From the NCBI GenBank assembly GCA_026075535.2, contig AP026545.1:6944001-7008000 (forward strand): DNA of 64,000 nucleotides, written 5' to 3'. The notes below the pieces were generated by a model. That model saw nothing but the letters and a program-made list of their open reading frames with translations, searched no databases and was not told the origin of the DNA. The number at the start of each line of letters is the position of its first letter. Within the stretch, counting starts at the first letter, position 1. The stretch is from Tricholoma matsutake. Lineage: Eukaryota; Basidiomycota; Agaricomycetes; Agaricales; Tricholomataceae. Positions 22,068 to 32,800 of this stretch are shown one piece after another. Made by a program: the position numbers and the translations under genes.

Positions 22068-23159
22068 TGGGGGCAGGAGCAGGAGGAGGAGCAGGACCAG
22101 GACCAGGAGCAGGAACAGGAGCGGGAGCGGCATCCGCCTTCCTTGGCATCTGTCATTTCTTCCCAATCTGCCTCTGCCCTCCTGCTTGGAGTCCTCTCGA
22201 GGCGAACCACCTGCCCAGACATGTAACCATTGTACAACGTAATGGGCTGTGCGCCCTCCTGCAACCCAAAGTATCCTTCAATGTCGTTCAACCTGTTTTG
22301 AAGCAAGTCGACTGTCTCCCAGAGTTCTTGTACGTGGAGTTGGGACTCTATGAATGACTCTTCATTCCACCATGCCTGCTTGTACATGTCTTCCTCCAGT
22401 TGGTTTAGATGTCCAGTGAAGCTGGCATAGTCACTGGCAGAGGGGTAGGGAGTCAGGGCAGGGAGGGCAGTCGGCTCGGGCTCGGGATCAGCCATGTCGA
22501 TATCCTCTTCCACAGCTATGGGTATACGTGTTAGTGGTTTTATGTGTCATGATATGGAAGAACTAACCCTTGGATTTTCCTTTTTTGGCTTGCAGTGAAC
22601 TGCCTAGACAATTCCTCTCCACTGTCTTCACTGGAAAATCGCACCTTCTTTGCTTTTCTTCTTGCCAATCCTTTTGCTTTCTTGGTTCTTGGCACTCGAT
22701 CTACGTCCTCTGGATCGCACCGAACTTTCCCTTTCCCACAGAAGTAGCAGGCCATTTTTCCATTCACCTGCTCCCAACACTCATGCCTAAGCCTGACACA
22801 TCGTGCACATGGCGTCGTTCGCAAACTCCCTTGCTGGGGTGCTCCTCATGCCACCCTTGCTGTGTTGTGCCGCTTCCACTCCATCACTGGCATCACTCTC
22901 CATCTCCTGATCAAAATCCTCCTCCGATCCCCTGCTACTCTGCACCTCTCACAGCCTGGGTCTCACTGTGATTGCTGGCAGCATTGGACACTGGGCTGGG
23001 GCTGGAAGTCTGGATCCTGATGCTTCTGGTTGGGCCCACATCTTGGCCGGTGCCAGTGCCGCTTCTATCCTTGTTGGTGTTGGTGTTGCTGCTGCCATTG
23101 CCACTGCTGCTCCTTGTGCCTTTGCTGCTGCCACTCTTCCTTTCTCTGCCACTGCCATC

Positions 23160-23398
23160 CCTGTCTTTGCCACTGCCATCCCTGTCTTTGCCACTGCCAT
23201 CCCCACTTTCTTGGCCGGTGCCGTTCCTGCTGCCATTCCCATTCCTGCTGCCATTCCCATTCCTGCTGCCATTCCCATTCCTGCTGCCATTCCCATTCCC
23301 ACTGCCATTCCCATTCCCACTGCCATTCCCATTCCCACTGCCATTCCCATTCCCACTGCCATTCCCATTCCCACTGCCATTCCCATTCCCACTGCCAT
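23160..23398. repeat. Tandem repeat CTGCCATTCCCATTCC in gene D
   Basis: At least ten 18-bp-like units (CTGCCATTCCCATTCCCA) encode GMAVGM repeats on the minus strand. Related units (CTGCCGTTCCCTTTCC) continue beyond the solo LTR at 24733-24800, which shows that the LTR inserted into a pre-existing array. Confidence 0.85.
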
Positions 23399-24732
23399 TG
23401 ATAGGTTGTCTCCTCGGCTCAAAGGCCGATTCACCGTTTCAACCACATTCTAATCACATCGGATAACTCGCACAAGGTCCCAGAAGCAGGGCAACCACTC
23501 CTGACCAAGTCTACCAAGCGCGAGCATCGTATCGAATGCGATCAAACAGTGTGAACATTGTATCAAATGCGATCAAACATCATCGAGCATCATATTGAAT
23601 GCGATCAAACATCATCAAACATCGTCGAGCATCGTATTGAATGCGATCAAACACCGTCGAGCATCGCGAGCATCATATTGAATGTGATCGAACATCATCG
23701 AACATCGCAAATCAACATTGGACACTATATCACTATCCGAATAATCATCGCACACATGCCAGATGTATCCCCTACCATTGTCGAACAAAATCGCACCAAT
23801 ATTGGGCCACGAACGAAGTCCGAAGAATCTTCGAAAATCTTCGAAAAACATCAAACCTCAAAAAACATTGTTGGACACAGTATTTCCTGTTCGAACAATC
23901 TTCAGATGCATGCTGGACACATGGGACACTATATTGAGTATATCAAACACATTTTGACTGCATGTGCACGCCTACAATCTGCTCAAAGCAGTTTCCAATC
24001 TTTTATTCAATTTATAACAAGGACAGTCCGGTTTTAGCTATTCTTTCTTATTATTTCTTCATCATGTGTTATATTCACCCCTTCTAGGCTCGCTTTATTG
24101 TTCTGATATACTTATATTGTCTTTTGCCTCGAGTTTTCCACATGTTTGCCTCATGTTCTCTAGCCTTTTTAGGTACTTTCTTTATTTTATATAAAAAGAT
24201 GTACTAGATACAAAGAAAAACAAGAAAGTCGTCGTCTTCCTCCCAGATCACAGTGATTTGAGAGTACAGTTTAGTCTTATTCAGTCTGAAGTTTGGTGTT
24301 TTATGCTAAACTTCCTCAAAATTCCTCAAAATTCCTCGCATTATGCTATTTTCGCTCTCGCTTCCCTCAATTAGCCTTTTCGTCACTTCTACTACTCATC
24401 TAGTCCCCCGATCTTGCGTCCGAACATATCTGTGCACTCGAAATTCCTCGAAACTTCTTCAAAAAATATTGTGACATCTCGAAAATCATCGCAAAGTCTC
24501 GAAAATCATCACAACACCTCGAAAATCATCGCAACCTCTCGAAAATCATCGCAAGTCCTTGAAAAACATTCTTTTAGCCTCAAACTGCTTTGACAAGCAG
24601 TTGTTTCATGACTATTTGATGGTTGGTCTGACAGGTGACATCTAGAGGGCCTCGCATCCTTCCTCTGACTCGTGTTATACCATCTGAAGCCATTTTGTGG
24701 GTTTTGTTTGGATTTCCGGGTTGAGCATCATC
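23399..24732 (+). mobile_element. Solo LTR (~1.33 kb) of the Gypsy family seen at 57-64 kb
   Basis: Starts TGATAGGTTGTCTCCTCGGC and ends GGTTGAGCATCATC, like the LTRs at 57104 and 58820. The flanks GCCAT (23394-23398) and ACCGT (24733-24737) can both derive from GCCGT by transitions, a decayed 5-bp duplication. The left part is full of CGAGCATCG / GATGCGATCAAAC motifs and the right part contains GAAAATCATCGCA repeats. Small frames inside are not genes. Confidence 0.85.
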
Positions 24733-25389
24733 ACCGTTCCCTTTCCTGCTGCCGTTCCCTTTCCTGCTGCCGTTCCCTTTCCTGCTGCCGTTCCCTTTCC
24801 CGCTGCCGTGGCCGTTCCACCTGCCCTTGCCATTCCAACTGCCATCGCCGCTGCCGTTGGTCCAGCCAATGTGGACACAGGACCTGTTATGGCCTTTTTC
24901 TTGTTGAAGGTCTTCATTGCCCTCAGTTGACCTTCAATAAACTTCTGGTCCCCTGTCCTGTCTGACTTTGACCATGCTACCACAAATCCCCACAAAAAGG
25001 CATCGGCCTGGAAGACAGCCTGCACATCCTCTGTGAGAACCTCTCTTTGCCAGGCAAATAATGTTTTCTACAATTGGTAAGTGCATCATTGATCTGATAG
25101 CATGCCAATCCACTCACAAGGGCTGATTTCTTTCCTTAATCATGGCCTTGATAGTCCTGAAGGCCATTGCAGATGGATTGCTCGATCTCGCTGATCTGGC
25201 CGAGCACTTGTTGGCGTGTAACATTCATGGTTGATGAGTCGGCTGCAGCAGCAGGGTTGATGTTGAGATGAAAAAGAGTGAAACACTGAAAATCAACAAT
25301 CACATGTTGTTGATCGATATACAATATATACAAACAAATAATGTCCTGATTAAACGGTATCACTTGTTATCATCTGTGTTATCTATACC

Positions 25390-26172
25390 ATGAGCAATCA
25401 GCAAACCAACACTTATATTCCTGATGGATATGTCGTTATCCGAGGTGACATTGGGCAGCACTATCTAGTGCCCCATTTTATGATTCCAGCTACCCACCAG
25501 GCAATGGAGACCTATTGCAAGAAGGTTGAATTCAATGTACATATGGCACATGGGGGGGTAAGATTTCCTTCTTTTCAGTCTCATTGCCGCCAGCGTAGCT
25601 GTCTTGGCCTGATGCCATCCTTGGGCCAATGTCATCCCATTGGCCAATGCCATGTCTTAGCCGATGCCGTGTCTTGGCTGATGCCGTGTCTTGGCCGGTG
25701 CTGTGTCCTGGCCAATGCCATTTCTTGGCTGATGCCATGTCTTGTTTGCCTCATCTATCCTCACTGATGACTTTGCAGTCTGGAAACATGACTGATAAAC
25801 CGTACTACTATGCATTGGCCCACAACCAGCTAATGCTACCTGCTGATCCAGTAAGTGCCTTGTCCTCATTTGTATGACTGTTAGTTCATCCTGTTGCAGA
25901 AATTGACAGACAGGGAGCTGTTGAGCTGCCATGCTGAAGTGAAAGCCCTGCAAAACAACCTTGGCACCTCATACAAGGATGCCAGTCATCGTCTCTACAT
26001 GGCCAAGGTTGAGAAGCTGGAACAGCAAGATGTCACATTGAAGACATATGTGACCTTGAAGGAAAGGATGGAATATAATCTGAAATCATTCGAGCGCAGG
26101 TTCTCAGACATTCGAATGAGATCATTGTCCCATGACAACAACATGGCTGATTCTGCCAGTTCTCACAATTAG
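25390..26172 (+). CDS. Gene E: intact three-exon unknown protein (170 aa) of the giant transposon
   Basis: Exons 25390-25557, 25779-25850 and 25900-26172 join in phase 0 (168 + 72 + 273 bp) with GT-AG introns (GTAAGA...TTGCAG and GTAAGT...TTGCAG). The product starts MSNQQTNTYIPDGYVVIRGD and ends in a charged helical region (CHAEVKALQNNLG, VEKLEQQDVTLKTYVTLKER) likely to form a coiled coil. There is no signal peptide or membrane segment. No nonsense codon interrupts it, unlike every other gene in the element. The start codon lies about 90 bp from the possible divergent 5' end of gene D. I do not recognise the family; a structural or DNA-end-binding helper is only a guess. Confidence 0.65.
25610..25750 (+). 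repeat. 17-bp tandem repeat inside intron 1 of gene E
   Basis: Units such as GCCGATGCCGTGTCTTG, GCTGATGCCGTGTCTTG and GCCAATGCCATTTCTTG repeat about seven times. They expand the intron to 221 nt, while the other intron of this gene is 49 nt. The core GCCGATGCC is the same hexamer theme seen in the TIRs and in coding spacers. Confidence 0.8.
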
Positions 26173-26514
26173 CTAGTACCGACATTGTTATTTTAGCTAG
26201 GATGAACACTGCTGTTTTGTTGATTTTGTTCATTCATTCATACTGCCTGCACCCATTATGCATCTGGTTTGCTAATGCCCATTGCTGATGCTCTTGATAT
26301 ATAGATTTCCACCCCAAAGTGTCTGTCTGCTGCTGCCGATGTTGACGTCGATGTCGATTTCTGTGCCAACGTGTCTGCTGATGCCGATGCTGATGGCTGT
26401 GACTATTTCATCAACAGTATTAGATTCTTACCACACATCTATGCCAATGCCAATGCCAATGCCAAATACCGTGTCCAACACTATCTCATAGGTACAAGCA
26501 AGAATTGTAAAAGA

Positions 26515-28132
26515 CCCATTTGGTAGGTCTGCACTACATAGAATGAATTATTGCATCATTGCCCATAGCTAGGCCATACAGTCTCCTATGCACATCTATA
26601 CCAAGCATTGTAATTCACTATAGTACATGCAGCTAGGTCATACTGTTATGGCAAAGTGGTGCCTGATGCCAATGCTGTACCTCTATGCCAATGCCAATGC
26701 CAATGCTGTTGCCATTGCTGAGTACCATGTACGCTATCTCTGATCTGCATATTATTAACATTCTTCATAGTGTATCACAAGCAAGAATTGTAAAAGTGTA
26801 TTCATTTGATACTAGTACATGTTATACATACTATGAGAGCATTTGACAGCGTCCACCAAACCCGTATCATTTGGTACACTGTATGCATTCAATAGACCAT
26901 ATTATTTGGTACAGTGTAGCTTACCTATGTGGGCATATAGTAACAAGGAAAAAAGGTGAGTAGGTGAAGATCCTGACTTGTAGGGTGAAGTATTGATGAT
27001 ATGGATGACTTGTAGGCTGTAAACGAGGGGTACAGGACTACTATAGATGCCTATGAGGAGCTTTGTACAGAAGGTGAAGTGTGGGATACATGGTGAGCAA
27101 AGTTCACATCTGTAGGTGGGGAATCCATGTCCTGGTGAGTCAGGATCTTATATCCCTGCTATCTCCTATACTGATCTTTGTTCTACTCTACTATAAGGCC
27201 CAGGAATTGAAGAAAGCGAATGCTTTGGTGCCATGGATCTCCCAGGGTATGGATACCTCCTACTGCCATGTTCTCTGCTATGGCGATCTGCATTACTACA
27301 GGGACTTCAGGGGGTCTATTGTATCATTTTATTTGACTATTATATCCCTTTTCCATGTGCATTTCATAAGGGGATGGCCTAGGTATGCAGGTAAGTGACA
27401 ACCTCTCCCCCTCCCCATACAGGTGCACTCACAGAGAGCACCTTGTTCCCAGCTCTCCCAACATTAATCCCTGCCTCTATGTACATCCCTATACCCCCCT
27501 ACATTTTTTTTTGGCTGTGGAGGGTGTGCAAGCCCAGCAGTGGATACCCTGTCTCACACTCATGACACTCCCATCACCTCTCCCTGTTCCCCCTCTTCTC
27601 TACTCATGTAGTGCCATCCACAGTCATTTGGATAGTCATATATATTAATATATAGCAAGTTACATGCAATATAACACTCTCGTGAGAAGATGACACCTCT
27701 CCTCCTCCTCAAACTCAAGAAGAGTGCTTGCTCTGGGTTAAATATAGCTGTCACAGCGGAATTGACTGTTCATTAACACTATACATACATATATAAGTAT
27801 TATATATCAAAAAAAAGCAAGGGAAATGGTCAGGAATGAGAGGAAAGGCATGCTCATTGTTGGGGATGATGCCGAAGCTGTGTTGATCAACTGTGGGAGA
27901 TAGTGATCGACAGTGATCGGGGTGGGAACAGTGGTGGGAAGCTGTCCCACACATTCCCGGACCTATATGCTTATGTGAGCATGGTGTGTATGCTTACCTT
28001 GGTAAGTCTGAACGTTGCTTGGGGAGGGAAATAATGCCGGTGTCGGGTTTTTACAGAAACAAGCCTTACAATAGTGGGTGAGGCACCGGATCACCCACTA
28101 TTATAAAGCTGGGCTTGTGGGAAGATCAGGTG
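26515..28132 (-). repeat. Right terminal inverted repeat of giant transposon
   Basis: 1618 bp, reverse complement of the left repeat without the MITE. It has a 9-bp indel (near 27560) and scattered transitions. It includes TACAAGCAAGAATTGTAAAA at 26782-26802; the motif recurs just outside the inner boundary at about 26493. The subterminal hairpin is at 28062-28110. Confidence 0.92.
28062..28110. repeat. Subterminal hairpin, right end
   Basis: AGCCTTACAATAGTGGGTGA pairs with TCACCCACTATTATAAAGCT around a 9-nt loop, mirroring the left-end hairpin at the same distance (22 bp) from the terminus. Confidence 0.85.
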
Positions 28133-29400
28133 ATTCAGACAGGTAAATAGGAAACACTGTCCTTTTGGAGTTGGTGTTGCGTTCGTCACAGACTTCAAGC
28201 TTCAAGACTCAAGTGGACATCGCCCCAGTACAATCCCAGATAATGTCGATGAAGGTCTTATTAGAGAGGCATATTCTGGGAAGTCGCTTCAAGGCTTGCT
28301 GCCTGTAGCATGCAGCTCCATTGTTTCGGCGCATACTAGTGCAAAGATTACAAAGTGCCGTCATAAGTGAACTTCAACCACTTTCATGAATTAGTCCCCG
28401 GTGTTCAACTATGCACCAGGATATCCTCATAATGGACAATGATATGCCACTGTTGCAAGGCTTCACACACTATCTATATACCTACAGACCCTGGATCTGA
28501 ATGGCATGTGTAGTGCCAAACCACGAACAGCCTCACAATCATCCGATCCTTCCTGCCATCAAGGCTTCTCAGGACATCAAGTCTCTCTTCAAGCAATGCA
28601 TTGATGCGGGTGTGGTTGGGACCACCGTCAAATATTGAACATCATTCCATGTTCACGTTGTGTCTCAACACTAAGTACGTCACTAATTCTTGGGTGCAAA
28701 AGTCCCGCATTGTACAGTGCAGCTCTACAAGGAAGCCACATCAAGCAAGATCTGATACATGAGCACAAAAAGAAGGTATACCCACATGGCCAAGGGATTC
28801 ATGGTATGTAACATTGATTGAAACATTTCGTCATGCTAATATATTTTCAGGTGTCTGGGATCTCTTCATGAAGGATCTAGATAAGGCAGTCGAGGATCGC
28901 TACATTCACTAAATCACAACCACTCCAAGTGGCAGATCTTTGATCTTCATGCTCAATACCTACTTAGCCTCGTTCACACTGCTACTGTGCTTCATGTTGA
29001 TACAACATTCAGCCGGTGATCCCAAGGAGGTCGAGTCTGCAGTATGGGTGCCAGCAGTCCAGCATGGTAAGTTTTCTATCCGCTTCCAAGTTGTTATCCT
29101 CCAAATATTTGCTAACGGCACCCTGCAGCGGTTACCATTGCTCGAGTGTACTCAAATCGTGCAGATTGCAGTATAAGGTCTCATCAAATGGCTCACTGGC
29201 AAGCGCATCTTGTTGCAGCTTCAAAATTGACATGGAAACATAGAAGCGTTCCATTTTTGGAAATCCACTTCACAGGTTCTTGGGCTTGGGGACTTTTCTT
29301 CTGACCAATGACAGTGGGTTGCTGCTGGACACTGATGTCAAGACCTTTGTTCAGTCTTTCATCCGAGGCTGCTACACACATGGAAATGGTATGTTACTAC
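28133..29400 (+). pseudogene. Gene F, downstream fragment (uncharacterised agaricomycete family)
   Basis: Coding pieces in shifting frames: QVNRKHCPFGVGVAFVTDF and REAYSGKSLQGLLPVACSS (28137-28373), KWQIFDLHAQYLLSLVHTAT then VLHVDTTFSR (about 28930-29010), AVTIARVYSNRADC (about 29128), and VLGLGDFLLTNDSG...FVQSFIRGCYTHG (29275-29385). I recall this block order from a repeated agaricomycete family, possibly transposase-like because of the DTTF acidic motif, but I cannot name it. Many stops and frame changes show decay, partly before the giant transposon inserted. The frame is continuous with 9012-9080 across the insertion. Confidence 0.6.
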
Positions 29401-29631
29401 AGATCTTATCACTAAAACATCAATTTAGAGGTGTTCATGTATTACGACTATATGTTAATTGACGGTAGGATCGTTTAATTAATTTTATGTACTGAGTACA
29501 TGAAGACGAGGACTTGAGGTTGAGGAGTTTGGGAGGTGGAGTGTTTTGGAAAGGAGGTTCAAGGTAAGTATGTTCATGACAAGTTACCATTACTCATGCC
29601 TTATGCATTAGCAGATTGGTGGGGCCAGGGT

Positions 29632-29632
29632 C

Positions 29633-29667
<35 letters not shown>
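29632..29667 (+). repeat. (CAA)12 microsatellite
   Basis: Twelve uninterrupted CAA units about 200 bp upstream of the LINE start codon, probably in its 5' untranslated region. The flanking 29400-29870 otherwise shows no gene. Confidence 0.9.
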
Positions 29668-29872
29668 CCCCACCCCACCTCTCTGCTTAAATGTTGCTCA
29701 CAGCGACCGTACTGCCTTGATTACACTCTAAAACTCATCTGCTGATCTCTCATAACTCACTGCTCAATTTTCAACTGTTCAAAACCACGCTCTCCTTATT
29801 TTTCTGTCTAGACACAGCCATCAAACCATCTCTGCAATTCCCCTTTTGTCAGGACCCTGAAGGCCCAGGAAC

Positions 29873-32800
29873 ATGGCTAGCGCTCCCTCTCCCTCCCCCA
29901 TTCCTGTTCCCATCACCCCTCCTCCATTGACCCCGAATAGATCCAAACCTCCATTTACCCCGCGCACTAAAAAATGTGGTGTTGCTAGGCCCACTACTCC
30001 AGAATCTGATGACTGCTCAGAAGATGATGGTGCTTTATTCTCTCTCGCTTTGCTACCGAAAGGTCATCAACTCGTTGTTCGTGGTGTCATCCCTGCTCCC
30101 AATGAGACCCCTACTTCCACTATCAAGAATCTGCTGGCTAAACTCGGGTCGGAACACCGCTACGAGGACTTCGTTGATTTCGGCATTGATGTCCAGCCTT
30201 TCAGCGATCATGTCTCTAACATTTCCTCAGCGTGTTACATTGAGATCTCCTCTTGTGGCAAAGTGGAGCCTTGCGTGGACCTCTTGGAGCTTGTTATGGA
30301 TGCTATTGTGGAAGCTAAACCAGAAGTCGAGGTTAGATGGAGCGTGAGTAAGAAAGGCAAAAGCGATAAGCGCTTGTCATGCCGTCTCCTTGACCTTTAT
30401 CTGGGTGTCACTGATCGCTCATTGATCCCTCCTGACCATCTCCCTCTCATTAGAGCCCATATCAAGAAAAAGGGTTACAAAATTGCAAGCATCTTTGCAT
30501 CGTTCGGCGGTCCTCAGATCACATTCCTTCTACCCTCCGAGGCAGACAGCTTGATGGCCTTACATTTCATTGAGTTTCCCACTAATGTCTCCAAGGAGCA
30601 CGCTTGTATAGAGCCACTGAAGGAGATCCCTATTCATTGCCCGTTTGAGCTTGTCATTAAGGGTGCTCGAGACTATGATCTTCTAGAAGGTGTCCTCGAA
30701 AAATGGATCAAGAAGATGGTTCCCCACTCTCTGATTGAGACATGCACCATGACGCTGAACTCTGACCTCATAATTTTCTCTATGGCTACGTGGGCAGACA
30801 CAGCAAAAATTCTGCGCAGTGTCAATTCTTTTCGTGAACGCTTCCGTGACCAACTCTCCACTCCCCGCCTACTCTGGGATTACAATGATGACCCGCTCAA
30901 CAAGAACTCACTGGGTGAACAGGTTGTGAAAGGTGCATCCCAGATCAGTGGGAATGTCATGTCGCTATCCCGCCAGATTCAGGAGTTACGTGGCGAGGTC
31001 ACTGTCATCAGGCGCCAGCAAGAAGACCTAGTCTCGAATCAAAGCAAGATGTATGAGGCCATCTCCAACCTTGACCTTCGTATGGGCCAGACACAACATG
31101 CTCTTCTCATCCAAGGCCAGGAAGGTGCGCTATGCTCTCAAATCTGTGACGAGGAGTCCAGGATCAGCAGTCTTCATGTTGCCGCCATGTTCTCACATGG
31201 AAAGGAGAAGGAGGACTTTGTTAAGGCGATTGAGGAGTTTGGGGTGTCCTTGGCTAACAAGAGAGAGCTCCTCTTGAAGTTCTCTGACCAGCTAGCTATG
31301 GTTGTAGGGCGTCCTCTCCTCCCCTCTCCCTCACCTTTGATGTCCGCTCCCTCCCAACCTCCACTTCCCCCTTCCCCTGTTCCTTCTCTCACTGCCCCTG
31401 CTGCCTCTCCTCCCCCTCCTCTTGTCTCCCCAGGGCCACCATTTTCTCCTCCTGCTTCGCTTCCCCTCTCAAACATGATGTCTGTTTCTCTGCCTTTATC
31501 TGTGGGTGAACCTATGAGCTTGGCCAAGAAGAGGAAAGCGGATGGTTCCCAGGGCCCTTCCGCTTCTTGTGTCTTGCGCTCTGCGGTGCCATCATTGGTT
31601 ATCAATCTGCCAGAATCTGTTGCTCAGGATGCCATCATGGACCTAGATGATGACCTGGTGAGCTCCTATCCAACTAATTCACTCCTTTCTTTGGCTGTTT
31701 ACGTGGGCATTTGGCTTATCAGTGATGATTCTGATGAGGTTTCACCAATGTTGACCAGCATCTTGAAGCTAATCTCTGATCGTGATGCTCGGCTGGCGCA
31801 GCGGAGGAAATTATTGCTACATGGTACTGCCCATTGCCCCATTTATATCACACCCATTTTCCCTGCTTTCTTGTCCTTTGATATTCTTGATCGTGTTCAT
31901 GTGTCCGCCTCTTCTTGCTGTGAGGGACCTGCTGTTCTCCCTTCCCTGCCTTCTGCTTCTTGCATTGATGACCTGCAGGTCATCATCCCTGTTTTTCCTA
32001 TCTTGGCTGTCCCCAGTTTTGAAACTCCTTGTCTTCTCTATCACGCTTTGGGCTCGTCATCACTACTTCGTTATTTGTTATTCTTTCTCTTGTTGTCGCT
32101 ACTCATCAATTCTACAGTGGCAATGCCCACCTATGCACAATCTGAACTCTCTGTTTGTGCACTGAACACCAATGGTCTGATGAGCCCAGTTAAACTGGCG
32201 TATGTAGGTCCTCTTCTCATGAAGATAGCCCCTCACTTCTTTGCACTTTCTGAGACTAAGACGCGGACTAATGCTGCCTCCAACCTTCCGATCTCCAACT
32301 ATGAGGTTTTCGAGGAGAAGGCAGTACTGTGCGCTGCTCCCTCGCATTTGGCAAAATGGGGAATCATATTAGGTGTCCAAAAGGATTTACAAATAGTGGC
32401 TCATGTCCCACTTAATCATGAACCTTTGAAGGGTCATGTCGTGTGTGTTGATGTTGTCATTCCCTCCCTTTCCTCTTCCTCTACCTCCTTTATTCACCGT
32501 GTTTTTTCTGTCTATGCCCCTTGTGACCCGGGTGCTGATGATTTATCTCTAAAATTCTGGCCATGTCTGATGGACATGGTACGAGAATCGAAAACATTAT
32601 GGTCTCTTTTTGGTGACCTTAACGCTACAGTGGCCTCCTTTGAACGCGCCTCAGATAACACACTGGCGCGACACACTTTCAATGAGTTTCTTAGGAACAC
32701 TTGTGGTACTGACCTATGGCAATGCAGCACAGATCACAATCGCTTTATTGATTGGACGTGTTGCAGTTGGCATTCAACTGACAGAGGCAGCATCATCGAT

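Larger units (their letters stand above)
21469..25360 (-). pseudogene. Gene D: zinc-cluster protein with low-complexity repeats, interrupted by a solo LTR
   Basis: Reading leftwards: a short 5' exon (MNVTRQQVLGQISEIEQS, about 25250-25136) and a second (FQADAFLWGFVVAWSKSD, to about 24860). Then GTAAGK repeats are cut at 24732 by a solo LTR. Beyond it GMAVGM repeats resume (23398-23215), followed by Ala/Lys/Met-rich sequence. A perfect Gal4-like C-x2-C-x6-C-x9-C-x2-C-x6-C cluster (22810-22710) and KKAKGLARRKAKK, a likely nuclear signal, come next. A helical domain (YASFTGHLNQLEEDMYKQAW, LWETVDLLQNRLNDIEGYF; 22450-22240) and a Pro/Ala-rich tail follow, the tail only after a frame change near 22150. 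Gene D is a paralogue of the relic at 96-1080. It converges with gene C and diverges from gene E. DNA binding is suggested, not shown. Confidence 0.65.
9081..28132. mobile_element. Giant TIR DNA transposon (~19 kb) with KDZ-transposase relic and cargo genes
   Basis: Both ends start CACCTGATCTTCCCACAA and run inwards as inverted repeats of about 1.6 kb. They are flanked by ATTCGGAC (9073-9080) and ATTCAGAC (28133-28140), an 8-bp duplication with one transition. Zisupton, of the KDZ superfamily, is reported to make 8-bp duplications. Inside, in order: gene B (-), KDZ relic (-), gene C (+), gene D (-), gene E (+). Four later insertions (10269-10660, 11478-12664, 14028-16118, 23399-24732) account for about 5 kb, so the ancestral length was near 14 kb. 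GCCGAT/GCCAAT hexamers are scattered throughout. The KDZ gene lacks its catalytic core, so this copy could move only with help from elsewhere. Confidence 0.9.

Noticed and set aside
22949..23466. Overlapping plus- and minus-strand frames in the CTGCCATTCCCATTCC array
   Set aside because: Shadow frames of a tandem repeat, partly starting inside the solo LTR. Only the GMAVGM frame is kept, as part of gene D.
9081..28132. TET/JBP dioxygenase gene, known to accompany some fungal KDZ elements
   Set aside because: I looked for an HxD...R-type dioxygenase motif set in genes B-E and did not find one.
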